43,207 nucleotides of DNA from Oscillospiraceae bacterium (GCA_015064345.1 SVSK01000014.1:1-43207); one strand, 5' to 3'; positions 34,055 to 42,734 are shown, counted from the first letter of the stretch. Notes: generated from the sequence alone by a model not told the origin. Program-made: numbers and translations.

Positions 34055-34828
34055 ATGGAAAATAGGTGGGATTCCAAAAAATATTTGGAATTTGAGAAAG
34101 AGAGAACTCAGCCGGCGATTGATTTGGCCAGACGTATTGAAGATCGAAATATTTCGTCAGCTCTTGATGTTGGGTGCGGACCGGGAAACAGTTCGGTTGT
34201 AATAAAAAATATATTTCCAAACGCAGATATATTGGGAATTGACTTCTCTTCAGACATGATAGAAAGAGCAAGAAAAGATTATCCCAACATATCATTTGAA
34301 CAGTGGGACGCAGATGTATTTACAGAGAATACTAGCCAAAAATTCGACTTAATCTTTTCAAATGCTTGCCTTCAGTGGCTTCCGAATCCGCTTAATACCA
34401 TCAAAAATCTTTATAAGCTTTTGAATGATAGTGGAATTCTGGCAGTTCAGATTCCTTGTAATTTTGACGAACCAATTCACCGTTTGATCAGTAAAGTAGT
34501 TACTGGTGAAAAGTGGAAAGCGGTTATAAAGCATCAAAGAAATCATACTAACAGTAGCGTTGATGAATACTATAATGTTATTTCTGATTTATCTGATTAC
34601 TTTGATATTTGGACGATTACTTACCATCATATTATTCCGTCATATGAGGCTCTTTGGTCTTGGTATGAAGGAACAGGTTTAAGACCTTATCTTTCTCAAA
34701 TCGATGATTCAATGAAGGATGAATTTAAGAAAGACATTATGGAAGAGATCAAGAATAATTATCCTTTGCATAAAAATGGTAAAATAATCTTAAATTTCCC
34801 GCGTTTGTTTTTTACAGTTGAAAAATAA
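34055..34828 (+). CDS. SAM-dependent methyltransferase, trans-aconitate methyltransferase-like
   Basis: 257 residues. SAM-binding motif LDVGCGPGNSS (37-47), acidic GIDFSSDMI (motif II), and SNACLQWL with later TGLRPYL, a pair typical of the Tam-like group. Start 34055 is chosen for GGGAGG 8 bases upstream. Substrate specificity cannot be read here; trans-aconitate is only the closest pattern. AT-rich like the HAD gene. A terminator follows at 34891-34915. Confidence 0.8.
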   Translation: MENRWDSKKYLEFEKERTQPAIDLARRIEDRNISSALDVGCGPGNSSVVIKNIFPNADILGIDFSSDMIERARKDYPNISFEQWDADVFTENTSQKFDLIFSNACLQWLPNPLNTIKNLYKLLNDSGILAVQIPCNFDEPIHRLISKVVTGEKWKAVIKHQRNHTNSSVDEYYNVISDLSDYFDIWTITYHHIIPSYEALWSWYEGTGLRPYLSQIDDSMKDEFKKDIMEEIKNNYPLHKNGKIILNFPRLFFTVEK

Positions 34829-34890
34829 TTGCTCAATTCAGAAAAGAATAATAATGCCCATAAATTCATTTTCGTTCAAACAGTTAAGAA

Positions 34891-34915
34891 ACAGAGGTTT
34901 AGCCCTCTGTTTTTT
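34891..34915 (+). terminator. Terminator after methyltransferase
   Basis: ACAGAGG (34891-34897) and CCTCTGT (34904-34910), loop of six, followed by TTTTT. The rest of the 34829-35107 gap has no supported gene. Confidence 0.82.
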
Positions 34916-35107
34916 GATTGTAAGGCTTGACATGAAATCCCGTCACACCGTAGGCTCATCGCCTCACGCCAAGATGCACAATATGTCAATCGCTTCACAT
35001 CCGACACCACGACACTTTGCGGTATGGGAGAGCTGTCATCGAGTATCATGAAATAATGCGAAGATGACTGAGAGGGTATTCATCTGCGTCCTCATATTCC
35101 ACCTGAT

Positions 35108-35148
35108 AAAAAAACAAGCCATAGACCGAGCAAATCAGCCTATGGCTT
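35108..35148 (-). terminator. Terminator after glycerate kinase
   Basis: AAGCCATAG (35116-35124) and CTATGGCTT (35140-35148), 15-base loop; A's at 35108-35114 are a T-run on the minus strand. Confidence 0.85.
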
Positions 35149-35152
35149 TTTC

Positions 35153-36295
35153 TTATTTCATAAATGCACGTGCAAGTCTCATGGCCTGCTCGGCAGTAGC
35201 GGTCAGATTTTTTGCCGCAATTTTCGTATCCATTGCCACTTCAAGTGAAACAGGTGCGCGGAGTACGGGGAAAAACGCATCAATACCGTCGCTGTTTACC
35301 GCAACAGCATCCTCCGTAACGCATCCCGCAAAGGCAACTACAGGCTTTCCGTATTTTTTTGCCATACGCGCCACGCCAACGGGAGCCTTGCCCATAGCGG
35401 ACTGACCGTCCAACCGTCCTTCACCGGTTATAACGATGTCGGAAGCCTTAACGTACTCTTCAAGTCCTATGGCATCCATTACAAGCTCGATTCCCGATTC
35501 AAGTGTGCCGCCGAGATATGACATGAACGCAAAGCCGAGTCCACCCGCCGCACCTGAACCGGGGAAATTACGGTCAACGTGGGGGAGAACTTCTTTTGTC
35601 AGCTGTGCGTAATCCGCGAGCCAGCCGTCCATGGTTTCAACGATCTCAGGTGTAGCACCCTTCTGAGGACCGTACACCGCACTGCATCCCATAGGACCGC
35701 ACAGGGGATTTTTAACGTCACACGCAACGTGGAATCTGCACTCACGAAGAGCAGGCATAGCACCGCTTACGTCAATTCTGCGGATGCTTGAGAGCCCCTC
35801 GCCGTATATAGAAACTGGCGCACCGTTTTCATCATAAAATCCGAATCCAAGCGCGCTGAGCATACCGATACCGCCGTCATTTGTGGCACTTCCGCCGATT
35901 CCAACGATGAACTCGCGGCATCCCTTATTGATAGCATCCGCGATCATCTCGCCAACGCCGTAAGTGGTAGTCTTTCTCGGGTCACGAAGCTCGGGCGCAA
36001 CAAGAGTGATACCTGCAGCAGAGGACATCTCGATCACCGCAGTGTTCGTCTCGCGGATGATGCCGTATTCAGCCATAACAGGAGTGCCGAGGGGGCCTGT
36101 CACGCTGATCTTCCGCATCTCGCCACCGGTAGCACTGACGATTGCGGAAACCGTGCCCTCTCCACCGTCAGCAAGAGGGCAAATCTTCACCTCTGCCTCG
36201 GGAAACACCTTTTTTATACCAACTCGAGCCGCCTCACCTGCCTGAAATGTGGTAAGACTTCCCTTGAACGAATCTATTGCAACTGTTATCTTCAT
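35153..36295 (-). CDS. glxK: Glycerate kinase
   Basis: 380 residues, family-typical length. It phosphorylates D-glycerate with ATP, usually at O-2 for this family. Start MKITVAIDSFKGSLT and the LADGGEGT turn (43-50) are family hallmarks; later segments GIGGSATNDGGIGML and VITGEGRLDGQSAMGKAP fit the catalytic region. ATTAAGGAGAAAACT precedes the ATG. No tartronate or glyoxylate genes are beside it. Confidence 0.93.
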   Translation of the reverse strand: MKITVAIDSFKGSLTTFQAGEAARVGIKKVFPEAEVKICPLADGGEGTVSAIVSATGGEMRKISVTGPLGTPVMAEYGIIRETNTAVIEMSSAAGITLVAPELRDPRKTTTYGVGEMIADAINKGCREFIVGIGGSATNDGGIGMLSALGFGFYDENGAPVSIYGEGLSSIRRIDVSGAMPALRECRFHVACDVKNPLCGPMGCSAVYGPQKGATPEIVETMDGWLADYAQLTKEVLPHVDRNFPGSGAAGGLGFAFMSYLGGTLESGIELVMDAIGLEEYVKASDIVITGEGRLDGQSAMGKAPVGVARMAKKYGKPVVAFAGCVTEDAVAVNSDGIDAFFPVLRAPVSLEVAMDTKIAAKNLTATAEQAMRLARAFMK

Positions 36296-36406
36296 AGTTT
36301 TCTCCTTAATCTCGGATGTAAGTCAATTATACACCACCGATGCTAATGTGTCAACCGCATATATTTGCTCCTTTGCTCATATACTGTCACAAAGGTGGTG
36401 ATTATT

Positions 36407-36883
36407 ATGAAATCAAAGATACGCCCGTACATAGTTTCTGTCGCTGTCTCACTTGCGGTGGGTGCGCTATCGGCATTTTTCACGCGGAACACCATGGATA
36501 TCTACTCCACTCTGTCTACCCCGCCCCTTGCCCCGCCGTCATTTCTGTTTCCCATTGTGTGGACCGTACTGTACGTGCTCATGGGAATCAGCGCGGCGAT
36601 GATCTACAAGGACAGCATGGCAACGCAAAGAGCAAAGGAAGGTGCCCTGACAACCTATGCCGCAAGCCTCGTGTTCAACTTCACTTGGAGTATTATTTTC
36701 TTTAACCGCAGACTGTTTCTCTTCGCATTTGTGTGGCTTCTGGTGCTTCTTGCACTGATAATCAAAACTATCGTCGACTACGCAAAAATAAACAAAACCG
36801 CCGCATATCTGCAGATCCCCTACGCTCTTTGGGTAACCTTCGCAGGCTATCTCAACTTCGGCATCTGGTGGCTCAACAGATAA
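36407..36883 (+). CDS. tspO: TspO/MBR family membrane protein
   Basis: 158 residues with five membrane helices. PPLAPPSFLFPIVWTVLYVLMG (39-60) and NFTWSIIFF (91-99) with GYLNFGIWWLN (147-157) are family hallmarks. TspO proteins bind porphyrins and act in stress-linked signalling in some bacteria. Start ATG 36407 (AAAGGTGG upstream) is chosen over 36365. A terminator is at 36947-36982. Confidence 0.9.
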   Translation: MKSKIRPYIVSVAVSLAVGALSAFFTRNTMDIYSTLSTPPLAPPSFLFPIVWTVLYVLMGISAAMIYKDSMATQRAKEGALTTYAASLVFNFTWSIIFFNRRLFLFAFVWLLVLLALIIKTIVDYAKINKTAAYLQIPYALWVTFAGYLNFGIWWLNR

Positions 36884-36946
36884 CAAAAGAAAGACCCACT
36901 CAAAAGGATAACCTTCCATAGAGAAGATTTTTCAGGCAAAAAACAT

Positions 36947-36982
36947 AAGGAGTACGAGCTGACTTATTCGCACTCCTTTTTA
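36947..36982 (+). terminator. Terminator after tspO
   Basis: AAGGAGT (36947-36953) and ACTCCTT (36972-36978) with trailing T's. The loop is 18 bases. 36983-37094 holds nothing else that I can support. Confidence 0.7.
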
Positions 36983-37094
36983 ATTTGTCCGGCAATAAAA
37001 TCGCCTTTCGCCGAGAGAAAACCTCGGCTTTTGCTCCCACGAAGCTACCTCTATTTTTGCTGACAAGCTTGCTTTCAGGGACACAAATCCTGCA

Positions 37095-37301
37095 TTACTT
37101 TCCCATCAATTCGTCTATGGAAACATCAATCAGATCAGAAATTGCGGGGAGAAGAATGATATCGGGATAGCAAATCTCTCGCTCCCATTTAGATACAGCT
37201 TGGGTGCTGACTCCAAGGAGTTCTCCGAATTCCCCCTGTGTAATCCCGTGCTCCTTGCGGTAATTCAGTATGCATTCGCCTATACGGATTTTGTTTTTCA
37301 T
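37095..37301 (-). CDS. XRE-family HTH regulator
   Basis: 68 residues, all HTH: ILNYRKEHGITQGEFGELLGVSTQAVSKWEREICYP, with ISDLIDVSIDELMG after, the classic Cro/C1 pattern. The ATG overlaps the stop of the ArsR-like gene (ATGA), so translation is coupled and it is the last gene of a three-gene regulatory operon. Confidence 0.88.
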   Translation of the reverse strand: MKNKIRIGECILNYRKEHGITQGEFGELLGVSTQAVSKWEREICYPDIILLPAISDLIDVSIDELMGK

Positions 37302-37831
37302 TTCACTCGTCTGTATATTTCGTGATCACGCGTCATCATTCCGAATGCGATCATTTCACGCCTGATGGTACAAAAATCCTCGTGATATCGCAAAATGATC
37401 TCGTTCACCTCTTTTTCAGTGTACTCCCGGCGGGGATCAAATTGCTCAAGAATCTCGGCAAGCACGATCTCACGCTTTTTTCTCTGTGTCGGTATCTGTG
37501 TCAGGCGTCCGTATTTGAAAAAGTTTGATATGACCTCTTTTTTGTATTTTTCTTCGGTATTTACAATTTCCGCGTCCTTTTTTATGAGCTCGTAAAGGGG
37601 TTTATCGAAGATTTCGCGATTTAGTGAATAGATTATGTAGAATTGTGAGCGAGAGCAATTTACAACGCCTGCGGCTTCCATCTTTTTAAGGTGATAGCAG
37701 ATGGTGGCTGGAGTGAGAGACAGCTCGCAAGCTATCTTCTCTACGTAGGAATCTTCCTTCAAAAGAATATTGAGTATTTCAAGACGCGTTTCGTCAGCAA
37801 GGATCTTTAAGAGTGCAAGCTTTTCTTTCAT
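37298..37831 (-). CDS. ArsR-type HTH protein with DUF2087 domain
   Basis: 177 residues from ATG 37831 (GGAG seven bases upstream; a longer frame to 37897 is inside the gene upstream). Residues about 3-75 are a winged HTH: ILADETRLEILNILLKEDSYVEKIA, then LTPATICYHLKKMEAAGVV. The rest matches DUF2087: TQRKKREIVLAEILEQFDPRREYTEKEVNEIIL and YHEDFCTIRREMIAFGMMTRD. DUF2087 is a small helical domain often fused to HTHs; the ligand is unknown. It is a probable transcription factor. Confidence 0.85.
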   Translation of the reverse strand: MKEKLALLKILADETRLEILNILLKEDSYVEKIACELSLTPATICYHLKKMEAAGVVNCSRSQFYIIYSLNREIFDKPLYELIKKDAEIVNTEEKYKKEVISNFFKYGRLTQIPTQRKKREIVLAEILEQFDPRREYTEKEVNEIILRYHEDFCTIRREMIAFGMMTRDHEIYRRVK

Positions 37832-37835
37832 TCCA

Positions 37836-38330
37836 TCACTCCTCGAACATATGGGGATAAACGCCATTTTCGACTCTCCAAGCTTCCCACAGATCAAACA
37901 TATTTTTGGCCGCTCCGACTTTTATCCTGAGCTCAAACACCTTTTTGTTATCTCCCGATCTTTCCGCAGCGTTTAGCTCCTCATATTGCTTAACGAGCCA
38001 CTGATCACGAAGATAAAATTCTGCTTGCAGAGCCGCCATAAAGCGCAGCTTTTCTTCCTCATTGAGTGTTTGATAAACAGAATTAAGCCGAGGATATTTG
38101 TTCAGCTGATTTTCGATAAAACCTCGTCTGATATGTATAATTTTTCTCTCTCCCGTTGTGTTGAACAGCAAGCCGCAATTTCCACAGAAGGTATACATTC
38201 CGTATTCAAGCTGCAGAGCTTTTCTTTCAGTAACATTTTCTTTCGCTACGGCATCAAGTCTACTTTTGCATTCAGCACATTTTTGGTGGGTAATTTCAAC
38301 CATTGCTTTATCAATTTCTAAATAAGTCAT
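37836..38330 (-). CDS. Hypothetical zinc-ribbon protein of regulatory operon
   Basis: 164 residues. The N-terminal half has CAEC (18-21) and CGNC (49-52), a zinc-ribbon pattern; the C-terminal half is helical and charged (LNAAERSGDNKKVFELRI, then FDLWEAW). The stop is 4 bases from the next start. No family is recognised. It may act with the ArsR-like and XRE proteins encoded downstream. Confidence 0.7.
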   Translation of the reverse strand: MTYLEIDKAMVEITHQKCAECKSRLDAVAKENVTERKALQLEYGMYTFCGNCGLLFNTTGERKIIHIRRGFIENQLNKYPRLNSVYQTLNEEEKLRFMAALQAEFYLRDQWLVKQYEELNAAERSGDNKKVFELRIKVGAAKNMFDLWEAWRVENGVYPHMFEE

Positions 38331-38376
38331 GTCACGTTCTCCTTTAATGGCTTATGTATTATGTGACCACACTGAT

Positions 38377-38405
38377 ATTATACACATCTAATCACTTTTC
38401 GTCAA
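38377..38405 (-). promoter_or_regulatory. Promoter of the regulatory operon
   Basis: On the minus strand TTGACG (38400-38405), 17-base spacer, TATAAT (38377-38382), about 45 bases upstream of ATG 38330. Confidence 0.85.
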
Positions 38406-38447
38406 TAGTGTTTCGATAGATTTCTAATCAATTAAACCAATGGTTGA

Positions 38448-38489
38448 AAAAAGAGGAGAGGAACCAAAACTGATTTCTCTCCCCTTTTG
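38448..38489. terminator. Terminator after DUF2079 gene
   Basis: AAAGAGGAGAG (38450-38460) and CTCTCCCCTTT (38477-38487), one G:T-type mismatch, 16-base loop; T-rich on the minus strand. It ends the membrane-protein gene that stops at 38560. Confidence 0.65.
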
Positions 38490-38559
38490 TGGAATACATT
38501 TTTTATGTCTTCTCTACTGCAGGTACGCAGACCGAGGATTTTTTCTTTTTTTGTTAGCC

Positions 38560-40422
38560 TCACTCCACAGACTCGCCCCGTTCAAGTATCATAACCAGCT
38601 TCGGGTATTCCTCTCGCACGGTATAGCCTGCATTCAGATAAGCGTTAAGAGTTTTCTCGTCTACCTTTGTGCGGATATCAAGGACCACGATATCCACATC
38701 CGCCTCGTTGCCGTGGTAGTTGAGGGCATATATCTCGTCTCGGTTCGCAAGATGCGCAACAAACATGGAGGGCGCAACGACCGATTTGTCCTCGGGAATT
38801 GTCTCGAGCACCTCTTCAAGCTTTGCGTAGGTATCCTTTCCCTTTTCATATCGCTTCACATAGGAAGACACGGTCGGCATAACCGTCACAACGTACAGGC
38901 AGAGACAGGATGCCGCGGCAACGGTGAGAAGCGTCTTTCTCGCAGGAGATTTCATCTCGGGGAGGTTCACAATTGATGCATAAATCAGGAACGCGGAGAT
39001 GCCGAAATGGTACTGGTAGCCGATGTCGTACTGGTATTTGTACATGGTAAGCAGATTTGTCAGCACGGGAACGACAAGCAGCCAGCGTGAGGGCTTCTTC
39101 GAGCAAAGGGGCAAAAATCCCAAGGGCAGGAGTATCTCGAGCACGTAAACGATCTTCGCCCAGCCTCCGTCAGAGGTGGTGAAAAGCTGGGTTAGAAGAT
39201 ATCCCGGGTTAACAAGAGCTGTCTTTACCGCACCGCCCAGTCCTTCTTCCTTGCTTGCCATGAGGTTGTCAAATCTGTTCACCATAGGTCCGGCAATGGC
39301 AGGCTTCGCGCTCACTCCTGCGTAAAGCTCCGCATAGCTTGCGCTGACTGACTCAAGAATCTGCAGGGCAATAACGAAATATGCCGCAGATATCACAGCC
39401 AAAATAACGCCGTGGGCGAACTTTTTCCGCGCAAAGATCACGTACAGCGCGAAAAGGATTATGTAAACTGCCGCGTCCTCCTTTACAGCGAGAACAAGAA
39501 CGGCAAAAACGTACATCAGCGGATAGTTTCCCCGCTCAAAGAAGTAGAATACCCAGAGAAGAAGAGGCGCGAGGAAGCAGTTTTCGTGCAGATCATAGAA
39601 GCATCCCGTTGAAAGTGCGGGATAAAGTGCGTAAATCAGCGACATAACCACCGTCACCTTGCCCGAGAGCTTGAAGTGTCGGCACAAGAGCATCACGGGA
39701 ATCACACCAGAGGCAATGATCACCGCCTGCCCGATCTGCAGAGTAAGGGGAGTTGGGAAAATAAAGTAAAACGGAAGAAGCACGTAGTAGATCGGGGAAA
39801 GATGCACCGCAAAGTGTGACATCAGCACGTCTCTCTCCGAGGAAACGATGGGAAGTCCCGTCTCCTTCATGTGGTAGAACATATTGCAGAACAGACCGAA
39901 ATCGAAGTTGGGCGCGGCAAAGGTGATATATCTGAGGCAGGTCACCACCCCGATAACAGCGCCGCTGAATATGCCGATGATAATAACAGTCGCCCACACC
40001 GTGCCTTTTTTCAGCTTAAGTGATGCAAAAAGCGCATCATTACGGTTCACAAAGTAAACGGCAAACAGCACGTACGCCACAGCCACTGCCAGAGCAAAGA
40101 GTAAAGAGTTGCCCGTGCCCGTGTATTTCACAAGCCAGCGGATCACACACACCGTGGCGGCTCCCATAAGGAACCATGTATCCGTTTCAAAATGCACGAG
40201 GAGAACATTCACAACCGAATATGCGGCAAAAAGCAGCACTATCCAAAGAAGCATTACGCCAAGTGAGGTGTCACGAGCAAAGGTGATATCGTAGAAATTC
40301 CCCTCACCAAAAGTTGTGACAGCGGCAAAGGTACACCAGGCGGCAAAAATGCGGCAGATAAAACGCTCCCACGATAATGCTGACTTGATGCTGCTCAGTG
40401 ATAACAGCTTGTTCTTTTCCAT
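38560..40422 (-). CDS. DUF2079 polytopic membrane protein
   Basis: 620 residues with about ten or more membrane helices (for example LGVMLLWIVLLFAAYSVV, LLFALAVAVAYVLFAVYF). The early soluble segment AAPNFDFGLFCNMFYHM and VLMSHFAVHLSPIYYVLLPFYF, followed by FYDLHENCF, are DUF2079 hallmarks. The C-terminal soluble part begins after the last helix (CLCLYVVTVM) with IPEDKSVVAPSM. DUF2079 resembles GT-C-type glycosyltransferases; substrate and activity are unknown. Start ATG 40422 has GGAGG upstream; the longer frame to 40521 lacks one. Confidence 0.85.
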   Translation of the reverse strand: MEKNKLLSLSSIKSALSWERFICRIFAAWCTFAAVTTFGEGNFYDITFARDTSLGVMLLWIVLLFAAYSVVNVLLVHFETDTWFLMGAATVCVIRWLVKYTGTGNSLLFALAVAVAYVLFAVYFVNRNDALFASLKLKKGTVWATVIIIGIFSGAVIGVVTCLRYITFAAPNFDFGLFCNMFYHMKETGLPIVSSERDVLMSHFAVHLSPIYYVLLPFYFIFPTPLTLQIGQAVIIASGVIPVMLLCRHFKLSGKVTVVMSLIYALYPALSTGCFYDLHENCFLAPLLLWVFYFFERGNYPLMYVFAVLVLAVKEDAAVYIILFALYVIFARKKFAHGVILAVISAAYFVIALQILESVSASYAELYAGVSAKPAIAGPMVNRFDNLMASKEEGLGGAVKTALVNPGYLLTQLFTTSDGGWAKIVYVLEILLPLGFLPLCSKKPSRWLLVVPVLTNLLTMYKYQYDIGYQYHFGISAFLIYASIVNLPEMKSPARKTLLTVAAASCLCLYVVTVMPTVSSYVKRYEKGKDTYAKLEEVLETIPEDKSVVAPSMFVAHLANRDEIYALNYHGNEADVDIVVLDIRTKVDEKTLNAYLNAGYTVREEYPKLVMILERGESVE

Positions 40423-40514
40423 ATCCGTCCTCCACGATGTTATAGGACTATTATAAAGTAAAACAGGCTCGGTGTCAAGGTGGAAGAATAACAGCAACAG
40501 GTGGATTCTGCCTA

Positions 40515-40543
40515 TTGACAAGCATAATTATTCCATGTAAAAT
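40515..40543 (+). promoter_or_regulatory. Promoter of GH4 glycosidase gene
   Basis: TTGACA (40515-40520), 17-base spacer, TAAAAT (40538-40543), 35 bases before ATG 40579. Confidence 0.85.
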
Positions 40544-40578
40544 TGAGTTAAATATAAATCCTCAAAGGAGATATCACT

Positions 40579-41898
40579 ATGAAACTTACATTTATGGGTG
40601 CGGGAAGTACCGTTTTCTCAAAAAATGTCATTGGTGACACAATGCTTTGCGAGCCTTTCCACGATATGGAGATCGCCCTTTACGACATCGACTCTCACAG
40701 ACTTGAGGAGTCATATCTGCTCATCTCAAAAATGAACGAGTCCGTCAACCGGGGCAGAGCAAAAATCAAGAAGTATCTTGGCGTTGAGCAGAGAAAGGAC
40801 GCACTTCGCGGTGCTGATTTCGTGGTTGACGCAATTCAGGTAGGACTTTATGACCCCTGCACCATCATCGACTTCGAGATCCCGAAGAAATACGGCCTCC
40901 GTCAGACAATCGGTGATACACTGGGCATCGGTGGTATCTTCCGTGCACTTCGTACCATCAATGTTCTCAAGGGCTTTGCTCGCGACATGGAAGAGGTGTG
41001 CCCGAACGCATGGTTCCTCAACTACACAAACCCCATGGCAATGCTTACGGGATATATGCTCCGTCACACAGGCGTAAAGACCATCGGTCTCTGCCACAGC
41101 GTACAGGTTTGCACAGAATGGTTGCTGAAGGGTCTCGGCATGGAGGACAAGTTTGAAGGATGCCACGAAAAGATCGCAGGTATCAACCACATGGCATGGC
41201 TCCTTGAGATCAAGGACAAGAACGGTGTTGACCTGTATCCCGAGATCAAGCGCCGTGCTAAGGAAAAGAACGCAACCGAAAAGCACTGGGATATGGTGCG
41301 CTACGATTACATAGACAAGCTCGGCTACTATTGCACCGAATCCAGCGAGCACAACGCAGAGTACAACCCCTTCTACATCAAGCAGGGCAGAAATGACCTC
41401 ATTGAAAAGTTCAACATCCCGCTGGACGAATATCCCCGCCGCTGTGTAAACCAGATCGCAGGCTGGCAGAAGCAGTACACCGATCTTATGGCCGGCGGTA
41501 AGGTAGAGCACACACGCTCCCGTGAGTACGCATCCCGCATTATGACCTCGATCTATACCAACACACCGGACAAGATCGGCGGCAACGTACTCAACCGCGG
41601 CGTGATCACTAACCTGCCTTATGACGCATGCGTTGAAGTTCCCTGCCTCGTAGACGGCGAAGGAATCCATCCTACATTCGTTGGCGAGCTTCCTCTTCAG
41701 CTTGCGGCAATGAACTCCACCAACATCTACACACAGATGCTGACAATCGAAGCTGCTCATACAATGAAGAAGGAAAAGATCTACCAGGCGGCAATGATGG
41801 ATCCCCTCACTGGTGCAAATCTCTCAACTGACGAGATCGTGTCCCTCTGCGATGAGCTGTTCGAGGCTCACACCAACGCAGGATACCCCATCTTCTAA
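40579..41898 (+). CDS. melA: GH4 alpha-galactosidase-type glycosidase
   Basis: 439 residues of glycoside hydrolase family 4, which uses NAD and a divalent metal by an elimination mechanism. The NAD-binding start is TFMGAGSTVF (4-13); NYTNPM (148-153), the metal-binding CHSVQ (172-176) and GINHMAW (201-207) are diagnostic. The CHS form favours MelA-type alpha-galactosidase or alpha-glucosidase over maltose-6-phosphate hydrolases, but the sugar is not certain. AAAGGAGATATCACT precedes the ATG. No transporter gene is visible beside it. Confidence 0.93.
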   Translation: MKLTFMGAGSTVFSKNVIGDTMLCEPFHDMEIALYDIDSHRLEESYLLISKMNESVNRGRAKIKKYLGVEQRKDALRGADFVVDAIQVGLYDPCTIIDFEIPKKYGLRQTIGDTLGIGGIFRALRTINVLKGFARDMEEVCPNAWFLNYTNPMAMLTGYMLRHTGVKTIGLCHSVQVCTEWLLKGLGMEDKFEGCHEKIAGINHMAWLLEIKDKNGVDLYPEIKRRAKEKNATEKHWDMVRYDYIDKLGYYCTESSEHNAEYNPFYIKQGRNDLIEKFNIPLDEYPRRCVNQIAGWQKQYTDLMAGGKVEHTRSREYASRIMTSIYTNTPDKIGGNVLNRGVITNLPYDACVEVPCLVDGEGIHPTFVGELPLQLAAMNSTNIYTQMLTIEAAHTMKKEKIYQAAMMDPLTGANLSTDEIVSLCDELFEAHTNAGYPIF

Positions 41899-41910
41899 AA
41901 TAATCAAAAT

Positions 41911-41945
41911 AAAAATGGCGTAGTGTTTGCTACGTCATTTTTTTG
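41911..41945. terminator. Bidirectional terminator between GH4 and XRE genes
   Basis: AAATGGCGTAG (41913-41923) and CTACGTCATTT (41930-41940) with one G/A mismatch, T's on both sides. Its sequence is closely similar to the terminator at 42701-42734. Confidence 0.8.
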
Positions 41946-42169
41946 TTTTGTTTCTTATTCGGATTATCTTCAAATCCCAAAATATAATCGGCAGACACAC
42001 CATAGTACTCACACAGGGTAATAAGATGATGTATGGGAAGCTCATTTGCACCGCGCTCATACCTCGCATACATGGTTTGAGAGGTACCCAGTATCTCTGC
42101 TATCTCTACTTGCGTTTTGTCGTGATCCTCGCGGAGATCGCGTATTCTTTTTATATACCGCATCTCCAT
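41930..42169 (-). CDS. XRE-family HTH regulator (divergent repressor)
   Basis: 79 residues from ATG 42169 (GGAG seven bases upstream; a TTG at 42172 is unlikely). HTH: DKTQVEIAEILGTSQTMYARYERGANELP, followed by YYGVSADYILGFEDNP, as in the XRE protein at 7455. The C-terminus is basic. It is divergent from the gene at 42286; the shared operator at 42216-42242 is its likely target, giving autoregulation and control of that gene. Confidence 0.87.
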   Translation of the reverse strand: MEMRYIKRIRDLREDHDKTQVEIAEILGTSQTMYARYERGANELPIHHLITLCEYYGVSADYILGFEDNPNKKQNKKMT

Positions 42170-42215
42170 CAAATCACTCCCTAACGTAATATTTATATTA
42201 TTATATCAAATAAAG

Positions 42216-42242
42216 ATATTTACTATTGACTTTAGTAAATAT
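42216..42242. promoter_or_regulatory. Operator: 10-base perfect inverted repeat over the -35 box
   Basis: ATATTTACTA (42216-42225), seven bases, TAGTAAATAT (42233-42242). The TTGACT -35 (42226-42231) lies inside the repeat. A repressor bound here would block the promoter of the gene at 42286. Confidence 0.8.
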
Positions 42243-42254
42243 ATGTACTATAAT
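42226..42254 (+). promoter_or_regulatory. Promoter of membrane-anchored protein gene
   Basis: TTGACT (42226-42231), 17-base spacer, TATAAT (42249-42254). It overlaps the inverted repeat. Confidence 0.85.
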
Positions 42255-42285
42255 TAATATAAATCAGGATTAAGGAGGGCAAATT

Positions 42286-42693
42286 ATGCCATATATTGTT
42301 GTAAACGTAATGGGTAACGCCAGTAAAACCGGCAATGGATCACTATGGATCGACGGTCATGCATTTCCGCTTATCAAGGACGGTCAGGTAATTAATATTG
42401 GAACGGGAGTTCACAGCGTAAAATATGTGCCGACATTAAAAAAATCGGAGTGGGCAACTACGGTAACCTTTGACTCAAACACGGTGTTGGTCGCAAACGT
42501 TCTTGATGAAGATTTTGCCCCACCGAAGTTTGAAACATTAGAAGTCACAGATGAAAAAATCGCAGAGTTGAGCGAATTGACAAACAAACAGAAAACTGAA
42601 AATGATCAGAATAGCTCTGGCTTTGGGCTTGGAGGAGTTATTGTTGCCGCAATAATAGTCGGAATAATCGCAGCGGCTTGCGGGTTTATTTAA
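42286..42693 (+). CDS. Hypothetical protein with C-terminal membrane anchor
   Basis: 135 residues. Strand-rich N-terminal domain (IVVNVMGNASKTGNGSLWIDG, VHSVKYVPT, WATTVTFDSNTVLVANVLD), a charged linker (LTNKQKTENDQNSS), then a glycine-rich membrane helix (VIVAAIIVGIIAAACGF). It looks like a tail-anchored protein with its domain in the cytoplasm. AAGGAGGGCAAATT precedes the ATG. Tight repression by the neighbouring XRE protein is likely. No family recognised. Confidence 0.75.
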   Translation: MPYIVVNVMGNASKTGNGSLWIDGHAFPLIKDGQVINIGTGVHSVKYVPTLKKSEWATTVTFDSNTVLVANVLDEDFAPPKFETLEVTDEKIAELSELTNKQKTENDQNSSGFGLGGVIVAAIIVGIIAAACGFI

Positions 42694-42700
42694 TAAAACA

Positions 42701-42734
42701 AAAATGGCGAAGTACAATACTTCGTCATTTTTTT
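42701..42734 (+). terminator. Terminator after membrane-anchored protein gene
   Basis: AAAATGGCGAAGTA (42701-42714) and TACTTCGTCATTTT (42718-42731), one mismatch, three-base loop, T-run. Confidence 0.85.

Noticed and set aside
34818-35051. 77-residue plus-strand frame after the methyltransferase
   Set aside because: It reads across the terminator at 34891-34915 and has no ribosome site or family.
40726-41760. 344-residue frame antisense to the GH4 gene
   Set aside because: A shadow of a well-supported gene; composition is cysteine/valine-rich as expected from reverse codons, and no start signals.
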